A stretch of DNA of 64,000 nt from Syngnathus acus (GCF_901709675.1 NC_051104.1:3829501-3893500), one strand, 5' to 3'; positions 11,802 through 23,903 are shown, numbered from the stretch's first letter. Numbers and translations: made by a program. The notes: generated by a model from the letters alone, not told the origin.

Positions 11802-12010
11802 TACCTCTGCAAATGCGAGGCCCGTTTGTCTGGATCTTTGAAGATAACGTGCTATTAATAAACAAACAGAAGCAATTACTGGCAGGCAGAGGAGAGGAGA
11901 AGGATTGGTTAAGGTCAGGATGAGCGCAGCCGCTCTCACTCGAGTCAACAGTGACGAGCTGCAGCAGTGCTGCAGAGATACCGATCCCTCACCGTGACCC
12001 CTGTAACCCT
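11636..12010. other. GC-rich intronic patch with (GGC)10
   Basis: This is a local rise in G+C and CpG in an otherwise AT-rich intron. It includes an uninterrupted (GGC)10 at 11772-11801 flanked by GCGCTGG and GGAGCGGCGGGAG. Frames across it read poly-Gly or poly-Ala (the latter in a 160-codon minus-strand frame), which is what any GGC run gives; I do not call a gene. It could be a small CpG island or regulatory element. This is inference from composition only. Confidence 0.5.
11772..11801. repeat. (GGC)10 trinucleotide repeat
   Basis: Thirty bases of uninterrupted GGC. On the transcribed (minus) strand of adarb2 it reads GCC. Confidence 0.95.
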
Positions 12011-12135
12011 GCTGCCGGCAGCCACGAGGGGAGGATAATTCTCTCGGGCTAGAGTCATTTTTTGAAACTGTCTCTCTACTTTTTTTTACCATTGGCGACT
12101 CATGATTTCACTTTTTCCAAACCTATCCAATAAGG

Positions 12136-12434
12136 CAGGGGTGTCAAACTCATTTTTGCCGCGGGCCACATTGTAGTCATAGTTTCTTTCGGAGGGCCAT
12201 TATGACGGTCAACCTAAATAAATTTATGAACTCCTCACATGATATAATAGTGTAAGCCACAAAACAAACTGACAAATAACTCATTTTCAAATCAGACTAA
12301 TAAACTGTTCAAATATTTTAAAAAGATGAGTTTTAAAGGTGAAGACAATTTGATGCACATTTTGTCTTTGCGGGCCACATAAAATGATGTGGCGGGCCAC
12401 ATCTGGCCCCCGGGCCTTGAGTTCGACACATGTG
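12136..12434. mobile_element. hAT-type MITE with perfect 8-bp target duplication
   Basis: CAATAAGG occurs directly on both sides (12128-12135 and 12435-12442), a textbook hAT 8-bp target duplication. The left end is CAGGGGTGTCAAACTCA; the right end reads, in complement, CACATGTGTCGAACTCA. Subterminal GCGGGCCACAT motifs lie near both ends, as in the abundant fish hAT MITEs of this type. It is 299 bp with no coding capacity. Confidence 0.92.
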
Positions 12435-13339
12435 CAATAAGGCAATACAAGTATGATTTTAGTGCAATTATGAACTATGTTGAAGTGAATGGAGAGGTTT
12501 CATTTTGGAAACAATTAGTGCTTTGGTGCCATTTTATGGCATCTGTATGCAAACTTTTTTTCTGCATGTCACTTGGGGATTTTCGCTATTTGTCATAAGG
12601 CACGTATAGTGGGAGAAGCAAAAAAAAAAGATGCTTTGCCTATTTAAAATGTCTCGTGATAATTCAACTTTTTAAATTGGGCGGCATTTTCATGATTCCA
12701 ACAAATTTCACAATAAAAAAAATGCTGTTTTCCTAACCCACTTCACAATAAAAATGCAATCAAATCACCATTGTCCCAAACTGATTAAAAATCACAGAGC
12801 TTGCAACCAATATTGCCATTCGAGATTGATGCTTCAGTTCCCCCAAAAGTTTATTTCATAAATCTATTTCTGTTGTCGTGAGAACGCATACAAGCCTCTC
12901 TATTTTGGCAGCGTGCACAGGTGACAATCCCCAATGCAATGTGCAGCAAATATGAAACATAAATAAAGCATGAAAGATGAATGTGCAGTCATAACTCATT
13001 GTTTGACACCACAGTGAGAAGTGTCCTCCACCTCGCTGTTCCTCCACAGTGTCACACAGTCGGTCGTCACATTGAAGATGATCTTGTTACGATTCCCACC
13101 GTGTCATCGACAAACTTGCGTCAAAGCTGCTTCAGCACGGAAAAGTCCGGCAAGTACGAAAGACCGACTCCCAAACCTTGAGTAGTCAATAATTCATCGG
13201 GAAATCTTCATAATGTTTCTCCCAAACTAGACCTCCTTCCAGTTTCTCATCTTATGTCTCTTCCACCCCACTCACTCTTTATATTGCACCACCTCAATAA
13301 TTCAACGTGATATATAAAAGTCAATGAAATTTACCATAC

Positions 13340-13454
13340 CTCGGGTCATTACGATGCCTGCCAGGGATTTGTGTTGAGCGTAAGCCGGATTGCAGCCGCC
13401 CACCAGTGAGCGATACTTCTCCCTCACCAAGTGGAATATTGAATCGGCAAAGTC
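13340..13454 (-). CDS. adarb2: adarb2 exon, start of the deaminase domain
   Basis: This 115-nt exon encodes the first part of the adenosine-deaminase domain, DFADSIFHLVREKY... to HKSLAGIVMTR plus one base of a Gly codon. The acceptor is TTCCAG before 13454 and the donor is GTATGG from 13339, so it enters in phase 0 and leaves in phase 1. That joins cleanly to CAG at 32308 upstream and to GTCTGGAT at 7648 downstream. The HK.LAGIVMT core is the hallmark of the ADAR deaminase N-terminal segment (human ADARB2 has HKALAGIVMTKG). The segment GGCNPAYAQ is more divergent than its surroundings. It is separated from the dsRBD exon by an 18.9-kb intron that holds the telomere-like array. Confidence 0.95.
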
Positions 13455-16400
13455 CTGGAAAACACAAAAATGATTGCTGCCCTCAGTTTCCACTGGAAAC
13501 AAATATGGTGTCTAAAATTCAACAATATTTTTAGTTTTCCACAGTTTTGTTGTGCTAGTTTGTACTAATTCAGTCACCGTCCCTCTCTATTTTTTTCTCT
13601 CCCATAATCTCTCTGCCTGTGACACCTCATGATGTCCTATAAGCAAGTGGAGGCTTAATTTGTCCATAGCGCCACTCTGCTGCCAATCAGTTGCCGTGTC
13701 CCGGTGATCCATTTAAGCTCTCATGGTGTGAACCCTGCTTGAAAACCTAAGCCTCTAATAATAATTGCACTTGCAGAAGATTCAAAGGGTTTGTCTCGGC
13801 GACATCTGTTGAACAGTGTGCAGTTAAGTGGATCACTAGTGAGAGATGCTGCCGTGGTTCTGAGAAGGTCCTCAATGCAAGGTTATCGCTCAGAAGATGC
13901 TGTAATGAAGATGTTTCGAAAAAGGTTTTGATTTGCTATCTCCATACGGCGGCAAATTTATGAACCGACTCTGAGATTCTTTTTCTGATTCGATACACAC
14001 GCACATTTTGCTTTCCTTGTACCTGAAAGTGACATGCAATTATATTTTACAGAACTGCTTGGCAGCGTCAGCTGCTGTCGGTCACGCGCTGAACCCTGAG
14101 TCAAGTCCTCCGTGGCCCCGAGAGGCTTTTTCATTGATGATATAACAGAGGTGAGAGAAGGTGGCAAGCTCGGAAAGGCCCAGAGAGCAAATGGAGGAAG
14201 AGACCCTGACGTACAGCCGTGCTGTCACATCCTTCTTCTGTTTCATATTAGCCTTTGTTTTTTTTTTTACACAACCTGTACAATCACACATGTATTCCTC
14301 CCTCACGAGTTCTGCCTTGGCTGTGGGCCTAATGTGGCAGAAAAATTGGGGCAAGGATCGTGCTCCAGTCAGGAAGATTGTCACGGCAACCTGCCGTCAA
14401 CTGTGAGTGGGGATTATTGTCCGCCTGGATGACTGGCCATCTTCCTCTTGATTGAACATTGAGTTTTACTCCCGTAGCTCCGTTCTCATATTTGTTTTTT
14501 CGAAATGTATTTCACCGAACTGATGCGTCTCAGCTAGCTTGAAACTGCTGCGGCCATTGTGTGACTCACCCCACCTGGTGTCTCTGCAGCATTAGTTCTG
14601 AACAATTTAACAAGCAATCCCTTCGGGCCTCTTCGGGATGGAGAAAACAAGCAGCAGGATTTATTTAGCAACTGCTTTGGCTGCACTAAAGGAGATTTAT
14701 TGGTGGAACACTTCTGTCAAGGCTCGTACTCATAATCTCCATTTGTCAAAGTGGGTGTGTAAAGATTAGTTCGTTCGAAATGAAAAATAGTTTACACTCA
14801 CGGGATTGTTTCTAATTTTGTTTTTCACCTGCGCAAGTTAGAAGATCCAACACCAAAGCAATTTTTCGATACGTAAACACAGATTGATTCAAAGGTGCAA
14901 GAATTGTGTGAGATAAGGAATCAAAATATTTTTCATGTCAATTTTTAACATGCATCTCAGAGGTAAAGTGCAATGTCACCAACAAATCTCTTGCTGCCTT
15001 TCCTCTGAAGTCAATATTGCACCAGAAACACAAAATGTCAATGGGGAAAATTACTCTGCTGAGTCTTGACCTCAAAGTCAGCCACACTTTCATGTGCACG
15101 TGTCATGGGAGTGCAAAAAAAAAAAGGTTTAATATATTTGTGAGCTTCGTGACCTAAAGGAGCAATGACTAAAGATTTTTTCTGTCCACAGGTAATATGT
15201 TAAAGGCTCTTTCCTTTCTCCATATGCTTACTGCAATGCACATTTGACGTATGTTAAATATTATATTGAAGTCACCATGTTGATGACCGCCTACGGTATG
15301 TTACGCCATTAATACGAGCTTGTGCTGCCGTCTCTCACACACACTTTGAACCCAACACCTTCCCACTTCTTATCACCTGCCTGCAGAGTGGCCGGGGCAG
15401 CATAAAAATGGGGCCATGTCTTATATTTCTTCATAGAGGTATTTAACAATTCATTCTCTGGAGTTTTAATAGTGTCTTGGATATCTTCCCTTCCACTCCC
15501 CACCAGCGGCAAGCCCACCTCTTTCTTTGTCACCATCCTACGTCTGACGCCGATTAGCAGCCTTTTGAAAATGATATCTAGTCATTTGATGGAAGTGTTT
15601 TGAGAATTGAAGTCTTGCAATGTTAAGATATTTCCCTTTTGTTTGTGTATGCATTCATTTTACAAGATTGGCATCAATTGTTGCAATTGTTTGTTTTGCT
15701 TTAGTGCAAGAAAATATTGTGCAACATGTATGCATCATCGTGTCTGAATCAAATCTTTATCGCACGAAGACCACTTGGCCTTGACTCCTATAGAACAGAC
15801 TTTCCCACTGAACAGCAGGCTGCACCATGTGGCCATCATCATCCAAAGAGGCTGCTCCCTTTTAATCCACACGCTTGATCTTCAGGAACAGGAACAAAGG
15901 TACAGTATATGAAGTCGCAGTGACAGATCTAAGCCGTCTTTCCCGGAGCTCACCTCACCTGTGCATGTGAGAGGGGAGCAATGTGCGGGTGGGATGACGC
16001 GCCGCAGGCTTTCGTAAGCAAAAGCGGAAGTCAAGCAGAGATTCCTCATTAGCTTGAAAAAGGTGGAAAGAGGACGTTAAGCCTGGTATAGATCAGAGTC
16101 AAGGATGAGCAGCTACAAGAATGATAGCGCCATTCAAGAACCAAGGACTATGATGACGCTAAACATAGAATGGGATCTTTATTCCTACACAGTCAATGCA
16201 TTCAAACCTAGATGCTAAAGTCATGGTGAAAGGCGAAAATTAATTTTTATCAGTGTTTTTTGAAGAACTGTTTCTTTGTTGATATCCTTGGCCCACCCGA
16301 AGGAAAAAAAAAAATCTTATCCCCACCATTGAGGATAGAACTGTGAAAATTGCAACTGCCTGCAGTCTTAGTTCAAACTCTACATGTAAAAAAATGAATT

Positions 16401-17316
16401 CAATAAAAAATATATGAAGGAGATCTGCAAAGTCTCGAACAACTTGTACTCTTTCTATAAGATCTGGAGTCTAAGTCGCTACGGAATATCTCCTCCAGAC
16501 TTATTCATACCAACCCCTAACTAACAACAAAAATAAAAACCAACTTTTCCAACTAACTTCATATATTTGCTCCAATCCAGTACAAGCTCTTAAGCTGTAA
16601 ACCAAACATTCATTTGAGGTAATGTGAGCCAACACAGAAGCCCAAAAAAAGACTACATCATGACCACAAATATTAAGCATGGCAGACTCTGAAACTCATT
16701 ATCAATCGAAATTAGAGTCATTTCATCAAACATGCAGAGTGACAACAAAAAGTGCCAAGCCCATCTGTGGCAGCGTTATTTGGTTAGGTTGAAAAGAAAG
16801 TCAGGTCCACTAACTTATCAAATGGACTCACTTCACGAGATGACATCATGTTTACAAAGCGTACTATTTACCTAAGCTCTTTCTAAAGCTTGTGTATCAT
16901 GTTTAAAAATATAAATCTTTCAGATCAGGCAGGAGAAAAAAAAAAGAATATGCATTAGTGTCATGGATGAGGGGCATAATCTGATTTGTAACAGTATGCA
17001 CTGTACATTAGATAGCATAGCTAAATAATTTTTTTTATCATGGTGAACATGTGTGACAAGAAAAATGTCCTCTGATACAAATTATTTTATATGTATTAGT
17101 AAAAAGTTTGCTTTTTAAAATACAATTCAACAGCATGTAAATCTGCATCCTCAGCATACAGGTTAAAAAAAAATCTGTTTGAATTTCTGATTTATTTTAA
17201 ATGTTTTTTAATCATGACAAGTAATTTGTAGATTTTGGAGCAAAAATTCAGAATATTTTTTTATTACATGTGGAGGCATGCTGATTATGATTATTTATAT
17301 ATTTATTATTATTTAT
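13455..17316. other. intronic sequence without recognised features
   Basis: Mostly unique, moderately AT-rich DNA with short homopolymers. The only open frames are short and do not resemble any protein family I know. Confidence 0.7.
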
Positions 17317-17856
17317 TAGGGGTGTAACGATTCATCGATACACATCGATTAATCGATATAATGCTCTACGATTTGTTGGCATCGATGCTAAACGTAAACA
17401 TCGATCTATATCGCCCGTTTTTGACCTCGGACATTAGACACGACTTTATTTTGAAATCCAGTTCATTGTTGCTTGCTTCCTCTTTCGGGAGCAGTGCGCG
17501 GCGTGTTGTGTTGTGAGCAGAGCAGGCACGTGAAAGGGGAGCCGACAACTACGCAGCTCCTGGGCTGGTGCTGTGGCTAGTGTCCAAGAAGACGAGGAAA
17601 TTCGCTCCCCTTTGGGCTTCAAGTCATTCGTTTGGAAGCACTTTGTAATTTCCTAAATAAAGAGTTTGCAGTACCTTGTTGATTTTGCGTATGAATTGTT
17701 ATAAATCAGGATATTGTTCTATATCGATCGTAGAGCACTATATCGTGATGTATCGTGAATGAATCACAGCAGGCTTTAAGATATCGGCAAATATCGTATC
17801 GTGGTTCTTTGTATCGATATATCATATTGTTACAAAACCCGCGATTTACACCCCTA
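17317..17856. mobile_element. hAT-type non-autonomous element with a BED-finger relic
   Basis: The termini are TAGGGGTGTAACGATTC on the left and, in complement on the right, TAGGGGTGTAAATCGCGG. Subterminal regions are full of ATCGAT/TATCGTAT motifs, typical of fish hAT elements. Inside, at about 17597-17655, the plus strand reads EIRSPLGFKSFVWKHFVIS and a stop. This resembles the start of a BED zinc finger (xSxVWxHF) of hAT transposases, and AATAAA follows it. So it looks like an internally deleted derivative keeping the 5' coding end and poly-A signal. No good 8-bp duplication is visible: TTATTTAT on the left, GTTTGTAA on the right. Confidence 0.75.
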
Positions 17857-17920
17857 GTTTGTAACCCTAACCTTGATTTAAAACCCTAGTCGGAAACCCT
17901 AACCCTAGCTTGAAACCCTA

Positions 17921-18544
17921 ATTAGCAATGGCAAAACTCCTTGGAAACCCTGGTCGGACACCCTAACCCTAGTTTTGAAAGCCTAGTTAGAAACCCTAAT
18001 CTTAGAAACCCTAAAAGTAGTTTGAAACCCTCGTTGGAAACCCTAACCTTAGCTTTAAAACCTAGTTTGTAACCCTAAGCTTGGTTTAAAACCCTAGTCG
18101 GAAACCCTACCCCTTGTTTGAAACTTTAATTAGCGATGGCAAAACTCCTTGGAAACCCTGGTCGGAAACCCTAACCCTAGTTTTGAAAGCCTAGTTAGAA
18201 ACCCTGATCTTAGAAACCATAAAAGTAGTTTGAAACCCTCGTTGGAAACCCTAACCCTAGCATTAAAACCAAGTTTGTAACCCTAACCTTTGTTTAAAAC
18301 CCTAGTCGGAAACCCTAACCCTAGTTTGAAACCCTAAATAGCAATGGCAAAACTCCTTGGAAACCCTGGTCGGAAACCCTAACCCTCATTTTGAAAGCCT
18401 AGTTAGAAACCCTAATCTTAGAAACCCTAAAAGTAGTTTGAAACCCTCGTTGGAAACCCTAACCCTAGCTTTAAAACCTAGTTTGAAACCCTAACCTTGG
18501 TTTAAAACCCTAGTCGGAAACCCTGAGCCTAGTTTGAAACCCTA
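17921..18544. repeat. three unexpanded 208-bp monomers (left edge of array)
   Basis: Monomers start at 17921, 18129 and 18337, each exactly 208 bp by landmark. The first has the tail of the U2-type monomer but no telomeric insert. The second and third match the U3 and U4 monomers of the later higher-order units. They represent the array without telomeric expansion. Confidence 0.85.
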
Positions 18545-19877
18545 ATTAGCGATGGCAAAACTCCTTGGAAACCCTAGTTGGAAACCCTAACCCTAGTTTT
18601 GAAAGCCTAGTTAGAAACCCTAACTCTAGTTTTGAAAGCCTAGTTAGTAACCCTAACCCTAACCCTAACCCTAACCCTAACCCTAACTCTAACTCTAACT
18701 CTAACTCTAACTCTAACTCTAACCCTAACCCTAACCCTAACTCTAACTCTAACTCTAACCCTAACTCTAACCCTAGTTTTGAAAGCCTAGTTAGAAACCC
18801 TAACCCCAACCCTAATCCTAACCCTAACCCTAACTTTGGAAACCCTAGTCGAAAACCCTAACCCTAGTTTTGAAAGCCTAGTTAGAAACCCCAATCTTAG
18901 AAACCCTAAAAGTAGTTTGAAACCCTCGTTGGAAACCCTAACCCTAGCTTTAAAACCTAGTTTGAAACCCTAACCTTGGTTTAAAACCCTAGTCGGAAAC
19001 CCTGAGCCTAGTTTGAAACCCTAATTAGAGATGGCAAAACTCCTTGGAAACCCTAGTCGGAAACCCTAACCCTAGTTTTGAAAGCCTAGTTAGAAACCCT
19101 AACCCTAACCCTAACTCTAGTTTTGAAAGCCTAGTTAGTAACCCTAACCCTAACCCTAACCCTAACTCTAACTCTAACTCTAACCCTAAATCTAACCCTA
19201 ACCCTAACCCTAGTTTTGAAAGCCTAGTTAGAAACCCTAACCCCAACCCTAATCCTAACCCTAACCCTAACCCTAACCCTAACTTTGGAAACCCTAGTCG
19301 AAAACCCTAACCCTAGTTTTGAAAGCCTAGTTAGAAACCCTAATCTTAGAAACCCTAAAAGTAGTTTGAAACCCTCGTTGGAAACCCTAACCTTAGCTTT
19401 AAAACCTAGTTTGTAACCCTAAGCTTGGTTTAAAACCCTAGTCGGAAACCCTACCCCTTGTTTGAAACTTTAATTAACTCCTTGGAAACCCTGGTCGGAA
19501 ACCCTAACCCTAGTTTTGAAAGCCTAGTTAGAAACCCTGATCTTAGAAACCATAAAAGTAGTTTGAAACCCTCGTTGGAAACCCTAACCCTAGCATTAAA
19601 ACCAAGTTTGTAACCCTAACCTTTGTTTAAAACCCTAGTCGGAAACCCTAACCCTAGTTTGAAACCCTAAATAGCAATGGCAAAACTCCTTGGAAACCCT
19701 GGTCGGAAACCCTAACCCTCATTTTGAAAGCCTAGTTAGAAACCCTAATCTTAGAAACCCTAAAAGTAGTTTGAAACCCTCGTTGGAAACCCTAACCCTA
19801 GCTTTAAAACCTAGTTTGAAACCCTAACCTTGGTTTAAAACCCTAGTCGGAAACCCTGAGCCTAGTTTGAAACCCTA
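18545..19877. repeat. higher-order repeat copy 1 (1333 bp)
   Basis: Monomers U1 (18545), U2 (19024), U3 (19473) and U4 (19670). U1 and U2 carry CCCTAA and CTCTAA tracts. U3 lacks 11 bp (GCGATGGCAAA) present in all other copies, a useful copy-specific marker. Confidence 0.9.
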
Positions 19878-21209
19878 ATTAGCGATGGCAAAACTCCTTG
19901 GAAACCCTAGTTGGAAACCCTAACCCTAGTTTTGAAAGCCTAGTTAGAAACCCTAACTCTAGTTTTGAAAGCCTAGTTAGTAACCCTAACCCTAACCCTA
20001 ACCCTAACTCTAACTCTAACTCTAACTCTAACTCTAACCCTAACCCTAACCCTAACTCTAACTCTAACTCTAACCCTAACTCTAACCCTAACCCTAGTTT
20101 TGAAAGCCTAGTTAGAAACCCTAACCCCAACCCTAATCCTAACCCTAACCCTAACTTTGGAAACCCTAGTCGAAAACCCTAACCCTAGTTTTGAAAGCCT
20201 AGTTAGAAACCCCAATCTTAGAAACCCTAAAAGTAGTTTGAAACCCTCGTTGGAAACCCTAACCCTAGCTTTAAAACCTAGTTTGAAACCCTAACCTTGG
20301 TTTAAAACCCTAGTCGGAAACCCTGAGCCTAGTTTGAAACCCTAATTAGAGATGGCAAAACTCCTTGGAAACCCTAGTCGGAAACCCTAACCCTAGTTTT
20401 GAAAGCCTAGTTAGAAACCCTAACCCTAACCCTAACTCTAGTTTTGAAAGCCTAGTTAGTAACCCTAACCCTAACCCTAACCCTAACTCTAACTCTAACT
20501 CTAACCCTAAATCTAACCCTAACCCTAACCCTAGTTTTGAAAGCCTAGTTAGAAACCCTAACCCCAACCCTAATCCTAACCCTAACCCTAACCCTAACCC
20601 TAACTTTGGAAACCCTAGTCGAAAACCCTAACCCTAGTTTTGAAAGCCTAGTTAGAAACCCTAATCTTAGAAACCCTAAAAGTAGTTTGAAACCCTCGTT
20701 GGAAACCCTAACCTTAGCTTTAAAACCTAGTTTGTAACCCTAAGCTTGGTTTAAAACCCTAGTCGGAAACCCTACCCCTTGTTTGAAACTTTAATTAGCG
20801 ATGGCAAAACTCCTTGGAAACCCTGGTCGGAAACCCTAACCCTAGTTTTGAAAGCCTAGTTAGAAACCCTGATCTTAGAAACCATAAAAGTAGTTTGAAA
20901 CCCTCGTTGGAAACCCTAACCCTAGCATTAAAACCAAGTTTGTAACCCTAACCTTTGTTTAAAACCCTAGTCGGAAACCCTAACCCTAGTTTGAAACCCT
21001 AAATAGCAATGGCAAAACTCCTTGGAAACCCTGGTCGGAAACCCTAACCCTCATTTTGAAAGCCTAGTTAGAAACCCTAATCTTAGAAACCCTAAAAGTA
21101 GTTTGAAACCCTCGTTGGAAACCCTAACCCTAGCTTTAAAACCTAGTTTGAAACCCTAACCTTGGTTTAAAACCCTAGTCGGAAACCCTGAGCCTAGTTT
21201 GAAACCCTA
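19878..21209. repeat. higher-order repeat copy 2 (1332 bp)
   Basis: Monomers start at 19878, 20345, 20794 and 21002; the last two are 208 bp each. The telomeric tracts of U1 differ in length from copy 1. Confidence 0.9.
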
Positions 21210-22571
21210 ATTAGCGATGGCAAAACTCCTTGGAAACCCTAGTTGGAAACCCTAACCCTAGTTTTGAAAGCCTAGTTAGAAACCCTAACTCTAGTTTTGA
21301 AAGCCTAGTTAGTAACCCTAACCCTAACCCTAACCCTAACCCTAACTCTAACTCTAACTCTAACTCTAACCCTAACCCTAACCCTAACTCTAACTCTAAC
21401 TCTAACTCTAACCCTAACTCTAACCCTAACCCTAGTTTTGAAAGCCTAGTTAGAAACCCTAACCCCAACCCTAATCCTAACCCTAACCCTAACTTTGGAA
21501 ACCCTAGTCGAAAACCCTAACCCTAGTTTTGAAAGCCTAGTTAGAAACCCCAATCTTAGAAACCCTAAAAGTAGTTTGAAACCCTCGTTGGAAACCCTAA
21601 CCCTAGCTTTAAAACCTAGTTTGAAACCCTAACCTTGGTTTAAAACCCTAGTCGGAAACCCTGAGCCTAGTTTGAAACCCTAATTAGAGATGGCAAAACT
21701 CCTTGGAAACCCTAGTCGGAAACCCTAACCCTAGTTTTGAAAGCCTAGTTAGAAACCCTAACCCTAACCCTAACTCTAGTTTTGAAAGCCTAGTTAGTAA
21801 CCCTAACCCTAACCCTAACCCTAACCCTAACTCTAACTCTAACTCTAACCCTAAATCTAACCCTAACCCTAACCCTAGTTTTGAAAGCCTAGTTAGAAAC
21901 CCTAACCCCAACCCTAATCCTAACCCTAACCCTAACCCTAACCCTAACCCTAACCCTAACCCTAACTTTGGAAACCCTAGTCGAAAACCCTAACCCTAGT
22001 TTTGAAAGCCTAGTTAGAAACCCTAATCTTAGAAACCCTAAAAGTAGTTTGAAACCCTCGTTGGAAACCCTAACCTTAGCTTTAAAACCTAGTTTGTAAC
22101 CCTAAGCTTGGTTTAAAACCCTAGTCGGAAACCCTACCCCTTGTTTGAAACTTTAATTAGCGATGGCAAAACTCCTTGGAAACCCTGGTCGGAAACCCTA
22201 ACCCTAGTTTTGAAAGCCTAGTTAGAAACCCTGATCTTAGAAACCATAAAAGTAGTTTGAAACCCTCGTTGGAAACCCTAACCCTAGCATTAAAACCAAG
22301 TTTGTAACCCTAACCTTTGTTTAAAACCCTAGTCGGAAACCCTAACCCTAGTTTGAAACCCTAAATAGCAATGGCAAAACTCCTTGGAAACCCTGGTCGG
22401 AAACCCTAACCCTCATTTTGAAAGCCTAGTTAGAAACCCTAATCTTAGAAACCCTAAAAGTAGTTTGAAACCCTCGTTGGAAACCCTAACCCTAGCTTTA
22501 AAACCTAGTTTGAAACCCTAACCTTGGTTTAAAACCCTAGTCGGAAACCCTGAGCCTAGTTTGAAACCCTA
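21210..22571. repeat. higher-order repeat copy 3 (1362 bp)
   Basis: The longest copy. Its U2 monomer (from 21683) has the longest pure CCCTAA run in the array, around 21919-21965. Confidence 0.9.
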
Positions 22572-23903
22572 ATTAGCGATGGCAAAACTCCTTGGAAACC
22601 CTAGTTGGAAACCCTAACCCTAGTTTTGAAAGCCTAGTTAGAAACCCTAACTCTAGTTTTGAAAGCCTAGTTAGTAACCCTAACCCTAACCCTAACCCTA
22701 ACCCTAACTCTAACTCTAACTCTAACTCTAACCCTAACCCTAACCCTAACTCTAACTCTAACTCTAACCCTAACTCTAACCCTAACCCTAGTTTTGAAAG
22801 CCTAGTTAGAAACCCTAACCCCAACCCTAATCCTAACCCTAACCCTAACTTTGGAAACCCTAGTCGAAAACCCTAACCCTAGTTTTGAAAGCCTAGTTAG
22901 AAACCCCAATCTTAGAAACCCTAAAAGTAGTTTGAAACCCTCGTTGGAAACCCTAACCCTAGCTTTAAAACCTAGTTTGAAACCCTAACCTTGGTTTAAA
23001 ACCCTAGTCGGAAACCCTGAGCCTAGTTTGAAACCCTAATTAGAGATGGCAAAACTCCTTGGAAACCCTAGTCGGAAACCCTAACCCTAGTTTTGAAAGC
23101 CTAGTTAGAAACCCTAACCCTAACCCTAACTCTAGTTTTGAAAGCCTAGTTAGTAACCCTAACCCTAACCCTAACCCTAACTCTAACTCTAACTCTAACC
23201 CTAAATCTAACCCTAACCCTAACCCTAGTTTTGAAAGCCTAGTTAGAAACCCTAACCCCAACCCTAATCCTAACCCTAACCCTAACCCTAACCCTAACTT
23301 TGGAAACCCTAGTCGAAAACCCTAACCCTAGTTTTGAAAGCCTAGTTAGAAACCCTAATCTTAGAAACCCTAAAAGTAGTTTGAAACCCTCGTTGGAAAC
23401 CCTAACCTTAGCTTTAAAACCTAGTTTGTAACCCTAAGCTTGGTTTAAAACCCTAGTCGGAAACCCTACCCCTTGTTTGAAACTTTAATTAGCGATGGCA
23501 AAACTCCTTGGAAACCCTGGTCGGAAACCCTAACCCTAGTTTTGAAAGCCTAGTTAGAAACCCTGATCTTAGAAACCATAAAAGTAGTTTGAAACCCTCG
23601 TTGGAAACCCTAACCCTAGCATTAAAACCAAGTTTGTAACCCTAACCTTTGTTTAAAACCCTAGTCGGAAACCCTAACCCTAGTTTGAAACCCTAAATAG
23701 CAATGGCAAAACTCCTTGGAAACCCTGGTCGGAAACCCTAACCCTCATTTTGAAAGCCTAGTTAGAAACCCTAATCTTAGAAACCCTAAAAGTAGTTTGA
23801 AACCCTCGTTGGAAACCCTAACCCTAGCTTTAAAACCTAGTTTGAAACCCTAACCTTGGTTTAAAACCCTAGTCGGAAACCCTGAGCCTAGTTTGAAACC
23901 CTA
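22572..23903. repeat. higher-order repeat copy 4 (1332 bp)
   Basis: U1 starts at 22572 and U2 at 23039. U2 has the same spacing as in copy 2. Confidence 0.9.

Larger units (their letters stand above)
7649..13339 (-). other. adarb2: adarb2 intron of about 5.7 kb
   Basis: The donor is GTATGG at 13339 and the acceptor GGACAG at 7649. It holds a palindromic MITE (7693-8104), a dispersed-repeat copy (8140-8265), a GT microsatellite (9237-9257), an AT-rich tract (10094-10180), a GC-rich patch with (GGC)10 (11636-12010) and a hAT MITE (12136-12434). The C/T-rich stretch at about 8450-8860 looks like decayed repeat sequence but I cannot assign it. Confidence 0.88.

Noticed and set aside
11610-12092. 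160-codon minus-strand frame with a poly-Ala run
   Set aside because: Poly-Ala comes from the GGC repeat; the rest is unrecognised and lies inside an adarb2 intron with no flanking splice phase that would fit.
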